DNA of 64,000 bases from Putridiphycobacter roseus. GTDB lineage: Bacteria; Bacteroidota; Bacteroidia; Flavobacteriales_D; Crocinitomicaceae. Below, in pieces: positions 43,446-52,467 of this stretch. A program made the position numbers and the translations under genes. Below the pieces are notes generated by a model. The model was not told where the DNA came from and did not search any database. It saw only the letters and a program-made list of their open reading frames with translations. The stretch covers positions 1 to 64,000 of the forward strand of contig NZ_QKSB01000002.1 in assembly GCF_003234935.1 (NCBI RefSeq), in the 5' to 3' direction. How positions within the stretch are numbered: the first letter of the stretch is position 1; each line of letters starts with the position of its first letter.

Positions 43446-45284
43446 ATGAAATTGGTTATATTTATTTCATTGGTCCTCTTTTTTGCGGATTCAGGTAGTA
43501 GTCAAACTGGTCCGGGAGGTGTTGGTAATTCTACCAATAATGGTTTATGGTTAAAAGCTGATGATATTCTTCAATTAAACAATACAGCTGTGAGTTTATG
43601 GACTGATTTTTCGGGTAACAACAATGACGCAAAACAGAATTCAACTACAACACAACCTATATTCTTAACAAGTAGCAGTATAAATGGTATGCCCATTGTG
43701 CGTTTGGATGGTATAGATGATGAAATGGCTGTAGCTGATTCTCCTATTTTAGATGGTAATAGCGGTATTACCTATTACAGCGTAATACGACCCAATAATT
43801 TAGATGGGGAACCACGTGGTATACTAGGTAAAAGAATCACCTTTACGATTGATACTGAATATGCATACACTTGGTTTTTCTTTGATGGCAATAGGATAAA
43901 TTTAGATGTGAACACACAAAACAATCGGTTTAATAGTGCACCAAGTGCTTATGCCAATGGGACTAATTACATACTTGGATGGGACTATGACGGCACACGT
44001 GCAACAAATTTACGCTGCAGATTGAGGGATGGAAGCACTGTTGTAAAAGTAGCTGCGGAATCAGGTGCAATAATGTCGGCAAGTAACCAAGACCTAGCAA
44101 TAGGTGCTTTAAATGTAAATTATGGCCAATATTTAGGAGCAGACTATGCCGAAATAATTCACTTTAACCACTCTTTAGATTCTTTGGATCATTTATTAGT
44201 CCAAAATTACTTATCCGCAAAATATGATATAGCTATTACCCATAATGATTTATATGACGAGGACGACGCTGCCAATGGAGATTATGATTTTGATGTAGCA
44301 GGTATTGGAAGAATATCTCTAAGTGAAATAAACACAGAAGCCCAAGGTTCTGGAATTGTTCGCATACTAAACCCTACCGATCTAGATAATAATGAATTTA
44401 TGATTTGGGGCCACAACAATGGCATTACACAAGCAAATGAAATTGTAGACATACCAACTTCCCTCGAAGCACGATCAGAACGTGTTTGGAGAGTAAGTGA
44501 GGTAAATGGCGGTAAGAGCGCTATTGATGTTGGCGCAGTGGATATTCGCTTTGACTTAACGGGACTAGGCCCCGTAACTGCTTCTGATTTAAGATTATTA
44601 GTAGATAGCGACAATGACGGTACATTTGCAGATGAAAATCCTATTTTAGGTGCAACTTTGGTAAGTGGTAATGTTTATCAATTTTCAGCGGTAAGCGCTA
44701 TTCAAAATAATTTAAGGTTTACGATAGGAACCATTAATGTTTCCCAAACCCCTTTACCAATTACCTTAACTAAATTCACAGCAGACTTAATTAATGAAAA
44801 TTTAGTCGCCTTAAACTGGCAAACTGCATCAGAAATTAATAACGATTATTTTACCCTAGAAAGATCCAGTAACGGTGCAGACTGGAATAGCTTTGAAAAA
44901 GTAAAAGGTGCTGGTAATTCTAGTACAACCATAAATTATGAAGCATTGGATAAAACTCCTTTCCCTGGGATATCCTACTACCGTCTTAAGCAGACTGATT
45001 TTAACGGGAATAATATATATTCCGAGAGTATAAGTGTGCTAATAAATACTGAAAACGATATTCATTTGTTTCCAAACCCGACCACTTACCTCCTTACAAT
45101 TACTGGTAATGCCCAGGAACTTTCTGTGATTAACATCTACAATATGTTGGGACAAGATGTAACCAATCACATTCAAAAAACAGTGAAATCTGGGGCTGAA
45201 ATACAACTTGATTTGTCGGAACTGGAGACAGGAATTTATTATATCAAAACCAAATCAAAGAGTAGTAAAGTAGTAAAAGAATAA
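43446..45284 (+). CDS. Secreted protein with T9SS type A sorting domain
   Basis: 612 aa. Signal peptide of about 19 residues (MKLVIFISLVLFFADSGSSQ). Residues about 25-275 form a LamG/concanavalin-like domain starting GLWLKADDILQL and WTDFSGNNNDAKQ, a type common in Bacteroidetes surface proteins. A second beta region follows (AGIGRISLSEINTEAQGSG to about 430), then an FnIII-like segment (LTKFTADLINENLVALNWQT). The last about 80 residues are a type IX sorting domain (HLFPNPTTYLLTITG, NIYNMLGQDV, GIYYIKTKSKSSKVVKE). It should be exported by the T9SS and anchored on the cell surface. Ligand unknown. Confidence 0.92.
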   Translation: MKLVIFISLVLFFADSGSSQTGPGGVGNSTNNGLWLKADDILQLNNTAVSLWTDFSGNNNDAKQNSTTTQPIFLTSSSINGMPIVRLDGIDDEMAVADSPILDGNSGITYYSVIRPNNLDGEPRGILGKRITFTIDTEYAYTWFFFDGNRINLDVNTQNNRFNSAPSAYANGTNYILGWDYDGTRATNLRCRLRDGSTVVKVAAESGAIMSASNQDLAIGALNVNYGQYLGADYAEIIHFNHSLDSLDHLLVQNYLSAKYDIAITHNDLYDEDDAANGDYDFDVAGIGRISLSEINTEAQGSGIVRILNPTDLDNNEFMIWGHNNGITQANEIVDIPTSLEARSERVWRVSEVNGGKSAIDVGAVDIRFDLTGLGPVTASDLRLLVDSDNDGTFADENPILGATLVSGNVYQFSAVSAIQNNLRFTIGTINVSQTPLPITLTKFTADLINENLVALNWQTASEINNDYFTLERSSNGADWNSFEKVKGAGNSSTTINYEALDKTPFPGISYYRLKQTDFNGNNIYSESISVLINTENDIHLFPNPTTYLLTITGNAQELSVINIYNMLGQDVTNHIQKTVKSGAEIQLDLSELETGIYYIKTKSKSSKVVKE

Positions 45285-45474
45285 GATACCTTTAAACTAT
45301 TGCTTTTTGTTGGTGCAATGTACCGTACTTACTTTTTTAGTATTCCTGGATTTCCCTTTGATTTTGAGAGCTTTTCTGTGTAAAAAAGCCCCAACAATGG
45401 GTATACTTTTACATATACCTCATCAAAAAATAAAGATAAACACATGGTTTAATAGCAGTTACTTCCAAAGGCTT

Positions 45475-45482
45475 TATTTTTG
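45475..45482 (+). promoter_or_regulatory. -7 element of the DUF1328 gene
   Basis: TATTTTTG fits TAnnTTTG, 33 nt before the ATG of the small membrane-protein gene. The rest of 45285-45515 holds no gene I can support. Confidence 0.5.
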
Positions 45483-45515
45483 TAATGCTTAAGATGAACT
45501 TTAAAAACAAAAATT

Positions 45516-45677
45516 ATGTTTAGATTATCCATTACATTATTCATTGTCGCCATATTAGCAGGTATATTCGGTTTTGGTGGCATAGCTGCCAGTGCTGCAG
45601 GTGCTGCCAAAATTGTATTTTATATTGCAATTGTTTTATTTATTATCAGCCTTTTAATGGGTGGTTTTAAAAAATAA
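45516..45677 (+). CDS. DUF1328 (UPF0391/YtjA-like) small membrane protein
   Basis: A 53-aa hydrophobic protein, matching the family's usual length. It begins [20 protein letters not shown], continues [20 protein letters not shown], and ends SLLMGGFKK. Two transmembrane helices are separated by the Gly/Ala-rich [12 protein letters not shown] motif typical of YtjA/UPF0391. The function is unknown; the family is often seen near stress genes. Here it lies upstream of the hemerythrin, YtxH and AI-2E region, which fits that pattern. Confidence 0.88.
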   Translation: MFRLSITLFIVAILAGIFGFGGIAASAAGAAKIVFYIAIVLFIISLLMGGFKK

Positions 45678-45716
45678 CAAAATTCAATCAACTATTAAGC
45701 AACTACTTCTCCCTTT

Positions 45717-45765
45717 TTATTTTTCCCAAAATTGGCTATTTTTTTTTTCAACTTGGGAAAAATAA
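45717..45765. repeat. 13-bp perfect inverted repeat with 23-nt loop
   Basis: TTATTTTTCCCAA (45717-45729) and TTGGGAAAAATAA (45753-45765) are exact inverses. The loop contains a T run. It lies 40 nt after the DUF1328 gene and before the convergent methyltransferase gene; a two-way terminator or protein-binding site is likely. Confidence 0.6.
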
Positions 45766-45832
45766 TTTGGAAAGAACATGCTTATTACCAATGCAAAAAA
45801 AAATTCGAGAATGGCTACATTACCCCTAATAA

Positions 45833-46942
45833 TTACAGGGTTTTTAAGTCATTATGTGTCAAAACCCAAAGCTCCACAGCCTCATTCTCTCTCCAATTTT
45901 GATCTCTTTTAGTTTTATCAGAAGCAGCTTTCACTGCTCTTTTCAAGCATTTTTCCAATTTAAATCTTTTACCATTCGCTAGTTCTTCTGCTATTGGATG
46001 TATTTCTGTGACATGGGTAATTTGCGCTAAATTTGAGAAAATGACCAACAATTTACCATCCGGTAAAAGTCTCTCTTTTGCATTTTTGAAAAAATCCGGA
46101 AATAAATTTTGGTCATAATAAATCGCCTGATCAATGCTTTCAAGTTCGTGTGATTCAGGTATCCAAGGGGGGTTAAATACAATCAACTCTGTTTGTTTCT
46201 CAAATCTACCGAAAAGATGACCGAAATCCAATTCCAATTTTCTGGATAATTTAGTAGTCCCCATAAACTCCTTTAAGCCAACAATAGCATTCGGGTTGGT
46301 ATCTGTTCCAAATACTTTTTGAAAGCCATGTTTTATCATTTGAAAAGCAAGTACACCACTACCTACCCCAATATCAATGGCCGTTTTTTTTGGTCCTTCA
46401 TAGCGCTTTAACCAATTATCGAAAAGAATTAAATGGTCAAAACGCGTAGGGAAATAAGTACCATAATATGGGTGTAATTTATTACGTAAAACAGGCACCG
46501 TAACACCATTAAGGTACCATTGCCAAGCACTGTTTAGACCTTGCACTTGCGGGAATGGCAGCACAAAGTTTTTTGTATTCGGATACAATTTTTCAAACCA
46601 TCCGATAATAGGTGCCTTTTTCGCGTGTAATTGATGGTTTTTTATTTCTATTAAAATTAAATTTGAAAGGGTACGAAAGGCATTCCGATAAGCCCTTTGC
46701 TCCAAAAAAGTTTTATTGGGTAGCTTTTTGCTCAAGTGCTCTTGTAATTCTTTTAACAAGCCCAAGCCATTACTATAATTTCCTGTAATCATTATTTGAT
46801 GACCATTTTCCAAACTAGCAATTGCTAGTTCAAAGTCTGTGTTCGCTTTAAGCAAACGAATGTCTTTTCCAATTTCAACACAAATTGGCTTATGAAGAAT
46901 TAGATCTTTTATTCCTTCTGGAATTTGATTTGGCACTGCCAT
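45833..46942 (-). CDS. Class I SAM-dependent methyltransferase with NPPW motif
   Basis: 369 aa. The C-terminal half is a Rossmann methyltransferase: AIDIGVGSGVLAFQMIKHG (motif I, about 190-208), GTDTNPNAIVGL, and ELIVFNPPWIPE, where NPPW is the catalytic signature of N5-glutamine or N6-adenine methyltransferases of the HemK/RlmG group. The N-terminal half (about 1-180) has no clear family. Its C-terminus (about 310-360) is basic. Release-factor or rRNA methylation is possible, but the target is unknown. It has no same-strand partner. Confidence 0.75.
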   Translation of the reverse strand: MAVPNQIPEGIKDLILHKPICVEIGKDIRLLKANTDFELAIASLENGHQIMITGNYSNGLGLLKELQEHLSKKLPNKTFLEQRAYRNAFRTLSNLILIEIKNHQLHAKKAPIIGWFEKLYPNTKNFVLPFPQVQGLNSAWQWYLNGVTVPVLRNKLHPYYGTYFPTRFDHLILFDNWLKRYEGPKKTAIDIGVGSGVLAFQMIKHGFQKVFGTDTNPNAIVGLKEFMGTTKLSRKLELDFGHLFGRFEKQTELIVFNPPWIPESHELESIDQAIYYDQNLFPDFFKNAKERLLPDGKLLVIFSNLAQITHVTEIHPIAEELANGKRFKLEKCLKRAVKAASDKTKRDQNWRENEAVELWVLTHNDLKTL

Positions 46943-47316
46943 GTTATACTAAGTTAAGACGAATTGCAGTTTAATGAAGATAGCAAGGCGAAGGATGATT
47001 AAAGCGATTGGTAAGCACATTCCATCAGTCATTCATTAACTTGACTACTGGTGTTTTATAAATCAAAATAAGGACTTTATTTAAAAGAACCTTAGCCATT
47101 CGCTATACTGCCACGAAGGGATAAATCATATCCACAGATTAATAATTCTGGGACAAAGATACTTTAAAATAAAAAGACAGCAGTTGAAACAGTCTAAACA
47201 AAAAATTAGAAACATTGTTATTTAGAATATGACCTGCTTCAATCTTTAATAATTATATTTGGACAAGAAGAAAAATGTAGGCTTTAATCCATACACCAAC
47301 ACTTGTAATTTGAGCA
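46943..47316. other. Divergent upstream region with two -7 elements
   Basis: This 374-bp gap between divergent genes contains TATCTTTG on the minus strand (47154-47161), about 210 nt upstream of the methyltransferase, and TATATTTG on the plus strand (47254-47261), 55 nt before the MFS gene. No open reading frame of note and no RNA gene are recognised. Confidence 0.45.
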
Positions 47317-48468
47317 ATGAATTCAAATAAAAACATTTATATTATTACAGGTATTTTATTTCTGATAACTGCGGCTGTTAATTTAGAAATGCCTCTTTTT
47401 AAACAATATGCGGACAATGAAAACTTTGGTGTTGGCATGGTTGGTTTTGCTTTTGCCTCTTACATTGGAGGTCTAGTTCCTTCCGCTTTGTTATTGGGTG
47501 GTTTATCAGATAGAATTGGAAAGAAAAAAGTATTGTTAATCGCTTTATTGCTCTCTACTACTTCAGTATTAATCATGATTATTTACCCGCATATTTATGC
47601 TTTGTTTTATGCAAGAATTTTAGTAGGTAGTGCCGTCGCATTATCTATTTCAACTGGTAGTAGTTACCTCTCGGAGATGTTTGTAACCAACAAAGAGACT
47701 AATGCATCACTGCTTGTTGTAATTGCCACTAGTTTTGGATTTGGTGGGGGCGCATTATTTACGAGTATTGTTTTAGTATATGTTTCTACTTTAATTCCGA
47801 TCACCTATTGGATTGTCTTGTCCCTTTCAATTCTTTGGTTATTTTTAACTTTAACCTTACCGGAAACAGAAACAGACCGCACAAAAAAAATAATTCAATT
47901 GCCTTTATTTCCAAAAGGTGCCTTTCAATATAATTTTTCAATTGCTCTTTTCTGGGCAGCAACTGGTGTAGTAATTTCTATTATTCCATCCCAAATAGCA
48001 AAATTTAATTTGGGTGCTTGGAGTGGTTTATCCTTATTTTTAATCAATGGTTCTGGTGCTATGTTCCTTCCTATAGCAAAACGAATTCCAATAAAGCAAT
48101 CCATGACCATTGCCTACATATTACTACCAACCGGATTAACCTTACTTACTATTGGCAGTATATACGGGTTTTTAAGTTTAATTCTAATCGGCTGTTCCAT
48201 TATTGGGGTTGTTTGTTATGGATTTGGATACTACGGTACCCTTGCCGGCGTTTCAAACTTAAATCCTACTGAAAAACCTAGAGTTGTATCTGGGTATATC
48301 ATGATAGGATACTTAGGCTTTGGTATACCAGGAGTAATAATGGGTGTAGCTGCCGATAAGTATGGGATAGAAATATCCTTGATCGTTTATTTAATATTAA
48401 CGAGTATTTTAATCGCTTTTTTAATGCGTTATCAAGCAAAAAAAAACCAGCCGATAGCGCTGGTTTAA
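47317..48468 (+). CDS. MFS transporter
   Basis: A 383-aa inner-membrane transporter with about 12 helices. The MFS signature between TM2 and TM3 is visible as GGLSDRIGKKKVLL, with the related LFYARILVGSAVALSISTG on TM4 and the second-half loop GVAADKYGIE. There are no extra domains and no tell-tale neighbour, so the substrate (sugar, drug or siderophore) cannot be inferred. Its 3' end overlaps the hairpin that terminates the convergent hemerythrin gene. Confidence 0.88.
   Translation: MNSNKNIYIITGILFLITAAVNLEMPLFKQYADNENFGVGMVGFAFASYIGGLVPSALLLGGLSDRIGKKKVLLIALLLSTTSVLIMIIYPHIYALFYARILVGSAVALSISTGSSYLSEMFVTNKETNASLLVVIATSFGFGGGALFTSIVLVYVSTLIPITYWIVLSLSILWLFLTLTLPETETDRTKKIIQLPLFPKGAFQYNFSIALFWAATGVVISIIPSQIAKFNLGAWSGLSLFLINGSGAMFLPIAKRIPIKQSMTIAYILLPTGLTLLTIGSIYGFLSLILIGCSIIGVVCYGFGYYGTLAGVSNLNPTEKPRVVSGYIMIGYLGFGIPGVIMGVAADKYGIEISLIVYLILTSILIAFLMRYQAKKNQPIALV
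48444..48466 (-). terminator. Terminator of the hemerythrin gene
   Basis: AAACCAGC and GCTGGTTT pair across a 7-nt loop. On the minus strand the hairpin is followed by a run of nine T. It overlaps the last codons of the MFS gene. Confidence 0.8.
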
Positions 48469-48486
48469 TATGATGACATGCATTTA

Positions 48487-48936
48487 TCAAGCAACGCGAT
48501 TGGCATTTATATAGTCGAGATAAGCAATGCCTAAATCTTCTTTTTTATTTTCAGTCAGTACTTTACCTGCCAGTTGAAAAATCTCATGTTCTTCTTCCTT
48601 TAAATGGTGCTTTACTTCATGGGCCAAATCTTTGGCCAGTTTTAACCAATGCGCAGAACTCATTTCAGTGGAATCCATTTTTTCAATTAATTCGTCCATT
48701 TCATGGTGTTCAGCAATACCATGCCGTGCTTTTTCTTGTGTTAAATCGGCTGCAATAAGTGGCTTGTAAAAAAATCGCTCTTCAGCATTGGCATGGATGG
48801 CCAGTTCGTGTTTTAATTTGTTGAAAATTAATTTTCTTTCCTCAGACTCTCCTGTTGTTTCAACTAATTTTGAAACAAGGTCTCTTTGAATATCATGGTC
48901 TTTTCTTAAGGTATTAAATATGCTTGTATTTTTCAT
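48487..48936 (-). CDS. Hemerythrin HHE-domain protein
   Basis: A 149-aa four-helix hemerythrin-like protein that should bind a di-iron centre. Candidate ligands are in KDHDIQRDL (His14), ELAIHANAEERFFYKPL, GIAEHHEMDELI and EVKHHLKEEEHEIF. Family members handle O2, NO or iron, or act in repair of Fe-S proteins. Length and helix spacing are normal. It ends at a strong terminator and is separated from the next minus-strand gene by a 13-bp-stem hairpin. Confidence 0.9.
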   Translation of the reverse strand: MKNTSIFNTLRKDHDIQRDLVSKLVETTGESEERKLIFNKLKHELAIHANAEERFFYKPLIAADLTQEKARHGIAEHHEMDELIEKMDSTEMSSAHWLKLAKDLAHEVKHHLKEEEHEIFQLAGKVLTENKKEDLGIAYLDYINANRVA

Positions 48937-48971
48937 TTTATAGTAGGTTTAATTGTTTGTATTATAGGATA

Positions 48972-49006
48972 ACACCATCCGCCCAATAAACTAGGGCGAA
49001 TGGCGT
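48972..49006. repeat. Strong hairpin between the small lipoprotein and hemerythrin genes
   Basis: ACACCATCCGCCC and GGGCGAATGGCGT form a 13-bp stem (with G-T wobbles) and a 9-nt loop. No T run follows in the minus direction of transcription, so it may be an attenuating or mRNA-stabilising element as much as a terminator. Confidence 0.55.
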
Positions 49007-49019
49007 AAAAAAAGGCTTA

Positions 49020-49445
49020 TTATTTACTGATCAAATGTAATTCATCTTCTCCCCCTTGCTCTCTAATCCACATTTCATCCTCTTTCAATCTTAAGATTTG
49101 ATAAGACCTGTCGGCATCATCATTTTCGAAATCGAGTATTAAGGTTTCTTCACTGTCTTCAAATTTCCAGGTACCATCTGTTTCATAGTTAAAAGTGAAA
49201 CTGCCAAATGAATATGCTGCTTTTAATTCTGCATTCCCATCTTCTGTAGTAATTAATGTATATTCATCATAACTATCTGTTACATCTTCCCCGTCATTAT
49301 AAGCTTGTTCAATCATCCATGTATTTGCTACTCTTGCTTTTTTACTCTGTAAAGAAAATGCTGGTCCATCTTCATATTTTTTACAAGATGTTAAGCCAAT
49401 TGTTGTCATTAATCCTAAAGCCAATACTAATTTTGTAGTTTTCAT
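49020..49445 (-). CDS. Small lipocalin-like lipoprotein with a sigma-54 promoter
   Basis: 141 aa from ATG 49445; the longer frame to 49556 adds a hydrophobic, Cys-rich leader that runs through the promoter and is rejected. A lipoprotein signal (lipobox LTSC, Cys21) is followed by a compact beta-rich domain: KARVANTWMIEQAYNDGEDV, YTLITTEDGNAELKAAYSF, FNYETDGTWKFEDSEETLIL and QILRLKEDEMWIRE. The last pattern is that of lipocalin-like stress lipoproteins of Bacteroidetes. It is directly downstream of ntrC and carries a good -24/-12 element, so it is a probable target of that activator. Confidence 0.75.
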   Translation of the reverse strand: MKTTKLVLALGLMTTIGLTSCKKYEDGPAFSLQSKKARVANTWMIEQAYNDGEDVTDSYDEYTLITTEDGNAELKAAYSFGSFTFNYETDGTWKFEDSEETLILDFENDDADRSYQILRLKEDEMWIREQGGEDELHLISK

Positions 49446-49477
49446 ATATTTTTTGTTTTTTCGTTTGGTAATAATAA

Positions 49478-49494
49478 TGCAGACATCTTGCCAA
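49478..49494 (-). promoter_or_regulatory. Predicted sigma-54 (-24/-12) promoter of the small lipoprotein gene
   Basis: The minus strand reads TTGGCAAGATGTCTGCA. GG and GC are separated by exactly 10 nt, as sigma-54 requires, and it matches TTGGCACG-N4-TTGCA except at two inner positions. The start site would be near 49467, 22 nt before the ATG. Confidence 0.65.
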
Positions 49495-49609
49495 CAGACA
49501 TACAAACACATAAAACACTGAACAACATAAACGTAGACCTGTGCCAGAAAAAACAAATTTGATACATTGAGGAAATACCACCCCAGTTTGTGAAAGCCCT
49601 TTCCGGTTT

Positions 49610-50998
49610 TTAAGCCGGTAATAGAATATCGTAAGCCTTAATTTTATTATAGAGTGTTTTTCTATCGACTTTTAAAAGGGCTGCCGTTTTACTTTTATTG
49701 AACCCTGTTAACTTAAGCGCTTTTAAGATTGCTTTTTTTTCGGCTTCTTCAACCACTGATTTTAAATCTGTCAAATTTGACGCTGCAGTCGTAGGAGCCA
49801 AATTAATGGCTGGATTTTGAATTTCTACAGGAATATGATCTACTGTAATGGCAGTTCCTTCGCAAACTAATGCTGCCCTTTTTAATACATTTTTAAGTTC
49901 TCGAATATTGCCTGGCCAAACATACTGCTTTAAAATAACCATTACCTTTTTATCCAATTTAATTGGTGGTCGATCTAATTCATCACAGGCTTTAAGCAAT
50001 AAAAAGTTACATAGGTTTTCAAGGTCATCATTCCTTTCTCTTAAACTAGGTAAAAGAATATTAAACTCATTTAACCTATAAAATAAATCTTCCCGAAATT
50101 CTCCTTTAGCTACTTTTTCCTTTAAATTTTCATTGGTCGCTACAATCACTCTGACATCAATACTTTTATCTTTCGTATCGCCAATTTTTTGGATTTTTCT
50201 TTCTTGAAGCACACGTAATAATTTAATTTGATTCTCGTAGCTTAAATTTCCAATTTCATCCAAGAATAGAGTCCCTTTATCTGCTGCTTCAAAGTGCCCA
50301 ATCTTATCGGCTAAAGCGCCAGTAAAAGCACCTTTTAAGTGTCCAAAAAGCACACTCCCAGCCAATTCTTTAGGTAAGGCGCCACAATCTACGGCAATCA
50401 TACCTTGTTTACTTCGTTTACTTGCTTCATGAATTCTTTTGGCTGCTACTTCTTTACCTGTACCACTTTCCCCTTCTATAACCACCGTCATATCTGTTGG
50501 TGCCACAAGTGCAATTAATTTGTTGATTTGCTTGGCACGCACGCCAGTTCCTTCCAAATAGGTCAGGCCTTTATTTTTTGATTTTTTAGGAGGAGAATTT
50601 TTTTTGGTAGATTTGGGATCAATAGCAATTACTTGTTCTTTTTTAAGCAATGCTTGTTGCACCGTGTGTAAAATTTCGTTTGGCAATATAGGTTTAATCA
50701 CATATTCGAATGCGCCACGTTTCATTACATTTACTGCCATTTTCACATCTGAATAACCAGTAATGATAATGATTTCAGCAGTTGGACGGAGGATTTTAAT
50801 CGACTGAATCATTTCTAATCCATCACGATCTGGCAATCTATAATCACACAATACAATATCGAAAGCCGTTTTTTTTAATAATTCCAAGCCACTTATTCCT
50901 GTGTATGCTACTTCTACTTGAAAGTTATTTTTTGAAAGAAACCTTTTCAATAATAAACAAACATCTCTATTATCGTCAATTACTAGAATTTTTGCCAT
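49610..50998 (-). CDS. NtrC-family sigma-54-dependent response regulator
   Basis: 462 aa. A receiver domain comes first (phospho-acceptor Asp52 in LCDYRLPDRDG; Lys in YVIKPILPNE). Then a sigma-54 interaction AAA+ domain with Walker A GESGTGKEVAAKR, the GAFTGA loop (in LKGAFTGALADKIGHF), Walker B LFLDEIGNLSYE and the R-finger region LREDLFYRLNEF. Last is a Fis-type helix-turn-helix (ILKALKLTGFNKSKTAALLK). It has all parts needed to drive sigma-54 open-complex formation. It is downstream of a single-domain receiver gene in an operon that begins at a sigma-54 promoter. Confidence 0.96.
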   Translation of the reverse strand: MAKILVIDDNRDVCLLLKRFLSKNNFQVEVAYTGISGLELLKKTAFDIVLCDYRLPDRDGLEMIQSIKILRPTAEIIIITGYSDVKMAVNVMKRGAFEYVIKPILPNEILHTVQQALLKKEQVIAIDPKSTKKNSPPKKSKNKGLTYLEGTGVRAKQINKLIALVAPTDMTVVIEGESGTGKEVAAKRIHEASKRSKQGMIAVDCGALPKELAGSVLFGHLKGAFTGALADKIGHFEAADKGTLFLDEIGNLSYENQIKLLRVLQERKIQKIGDTKDKSIDVRVIVATNENLKEKVAKGEFREDLFYRLNEFNILLPSLRERNDDLENLCNFLLLKACDELDRPPIKLDKKVMVILKQYVWPGNIRELKNVLKRAALVCEGTAITVDHIPVEIQNPAINLAPTTAASNLTDLKSVVEEAEKKAILKALKLTGFNKSKTAALLKVDRKTLYNKIKAYDILLPA

Positions 50999-51030
50999 GG
51001 AATTTTGCTATTTAGCACTAAAATAATAAT

Positions 51031-51408
51031 TTAAGCAGTAGCTGCAAGGTAGCAGTTAATTATTTTTTCACTAGATAATGGTTTTGGAATAAACTCATCA
51101 ATTTTCAAATCGTTTAAATGGCTCATATCTGATGGTGAAGTGTAAGCACTAATAACTGCTATATAGGGTTTTGGCTCCCCTTCTTCATGTACTTGAGAGA
51201 TGAGTTCCTCTCCAGTTCCGTCATTTAATCTCATGTCAAAAAAAGCCAAATCGTATTGGGCTACTTTTAGCTTATCCAATGCTTCTTCCACACTATTACA
51301 AATATCTATTTTCGCTGCAAATTTTCGTTTTAATATGCTTTTAATTAAATAGCATATATCTACTTCGTCATCTACAATAATTATTTTTTTTATTTCTTTA
51401 TTCGACAT
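51031..51408 (-). CDS. Single-domain response regulator
   Basis: A 125-aa CheY-like receiver domain only. The acidic pocket DDE (13-15) in IIIVDDEVDICYL, phospho-acceptor Asp58 in FFDMRLNDGTG, a Ser/Thr in AVISAYTSPSD and Lys in FIPKPLSSEKI are visible. With no output domain, it probably acts as a phosphate sink or relay. It lies between the AI-2E transporter gene and ntrC, and the sensor kinase with its own N-terminal receiver is 2.2 kb away. It may connect kinase and NtrC. Confidence 0.92.
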   Translation of the reverse strand: MSNKEIKKIIIVDDEVDICYLIKSILKRKFAAKIDICNSVEEALDKLKVAQYDLAFFDMRLNDGTGEELISQVHEEGEPKPYIAVISAYTSPSDMSHLNDLKIDEFIPKPLSSEKIINCYLAATA

Positions 51409-51429
51409 CTTTTTAGTTTTTCTTTCTAA

Positions 51430-52449
51430 TTAAACTGAAAGTAAATTTTCCAAAGGTTTCCAACCAGGTACATATTTAGCAATAATTTTTAACAAGGCCA
51501 ATATTGGTATGGTCAAAATCATTCCTACAATTCCTCCTATGGCCCCAAAAATAACAATTCCAACGATAACCATCAATGGATTAACCTCCACTTGCCCGCC
51601 CATAATTTTGGGGGTGATAAAATTACCTTCTAAAAACTGCACAACTGCAAATATACCTACAACACCTAAAGCGTACCATAAACTATCTTTAGTAAGCACT
51701 GCTATAGCGACAGGTATGGCAGCGGAAATAATAACACCAACATAAGGCACTAAAGTTAATAAGCCTGCAAGTATGCCAATAAAAATAGCGTAATCAATTC
51801 CTAGAGCCAGTAAACCAATACTGGTTAAAGTGGCCACAATCATCATCACATAACTCAATCCTTTTAAATATTGAATATAAACATGTTCTATTTCATTCAA
51901 TATTTCATTTCCCATATGTTGTCTCTTATTTTCAAAACTTGTATAATAAAATTTTCGAATGGAAGATCTGGAGATCAGCATAAAAAAGATATAAATAGGA
52001 CAACTTACCATAAATATTATTGCATTGTTTATGTTAATGATAGTTTCTGGAATTATGGCGATTACTTTTTCTTTAAAAGATGCAACTGCACTAAAAATAT
52101 GCTCTCTGTAACTTTCCAGATTTATTGCTACCTTTTTATCAATGGCATCCACTGGATTTTCCATCACTTCTTGAACACCGAACATAGGTAATTCTTGTAT
52201 TATCCCAGTTCCTTCGTATATAAATAATGAAATAATGGTTCCAACCACTATCACAAGAAGAAGTACCACTATCAAAGAAGAAGCAACCAAGGGTAATCCT
52301 ATGCTTTCAAACCGCTTTACTAATGGATGTACGAACATGGCACAAAATCCACTAAATATTAATGGCATTAACACATTTCCCGCATAATAAATAGTCAGCA
52401 CAATAATGCTCGTAATAATTAGAGTTCTATAAAGTCGTTTTGTCATCAT
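51430..52449 (-). CDS. AI-2E family transporter (PerM-like)
   Basis: A 339-aa inner-membrane protein with seven to eight predicted helices, typical of the AI-2E/PerM (UPF0118) family. Signatures are AMFVHPLVKRFESIGLPLVA, the Gly/Pro-rich LLTLVPYVGVIISAAIPVAI and FVVQFLEGNFITPKIMG-like VVQFLEGNFITPKIMGGQVE. Members export autoinducer-2 or act as Na+/H+ antiporters; which applies is unknown. Here it is part of an operon with YtxH, a holin-like protein and two-component regulators. Confidence 0.88.
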   Translation of the reverse strand: MMTKRLYRTLIITSIIVLTIYYAGNVLMPLIFSGFCAMFVHPLVKRFESIGLPLVASSLIVVLLLVIVVGTIISLFIYEGTGIIQELPMFGVQEVMENPVDAIDKKVAINLESYREHIFSAVASFKEKVIAIIPETIININNAIIFMVSCPIYIFFMLISRSSIRKFYYTSFENKRQHMGNEILNEIEHVYIQYLKGLSYVMMIVATLTSIGLLALGIDYAIFIGILAGLLTLVPYVGVIISAAIPVAIAVLTKDSLWYALGVVGIFAVVQFLEGNFITPKIMGGQVEVNPLMVIVGIVIFGAIGGIVGMILTIPILALLKIIAKYVPGWKPLENLLSV

Positions 52450-52467
52450 ACAATTGCTACTTTGGAT

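Noticed and set aside
45307..45492. A 61-codon open frame before the DUF1328 gene
   Set aside because: Starts at TTG, overlaps the DUF1328 promoter and has no recognisable features; the real small gene is at 45516.
49446..49556. Upstream extension of the small lipoprotein
   Set aside because: It passes through the sigma-54 site, and the signal peptide with lipobox starts at 49445.
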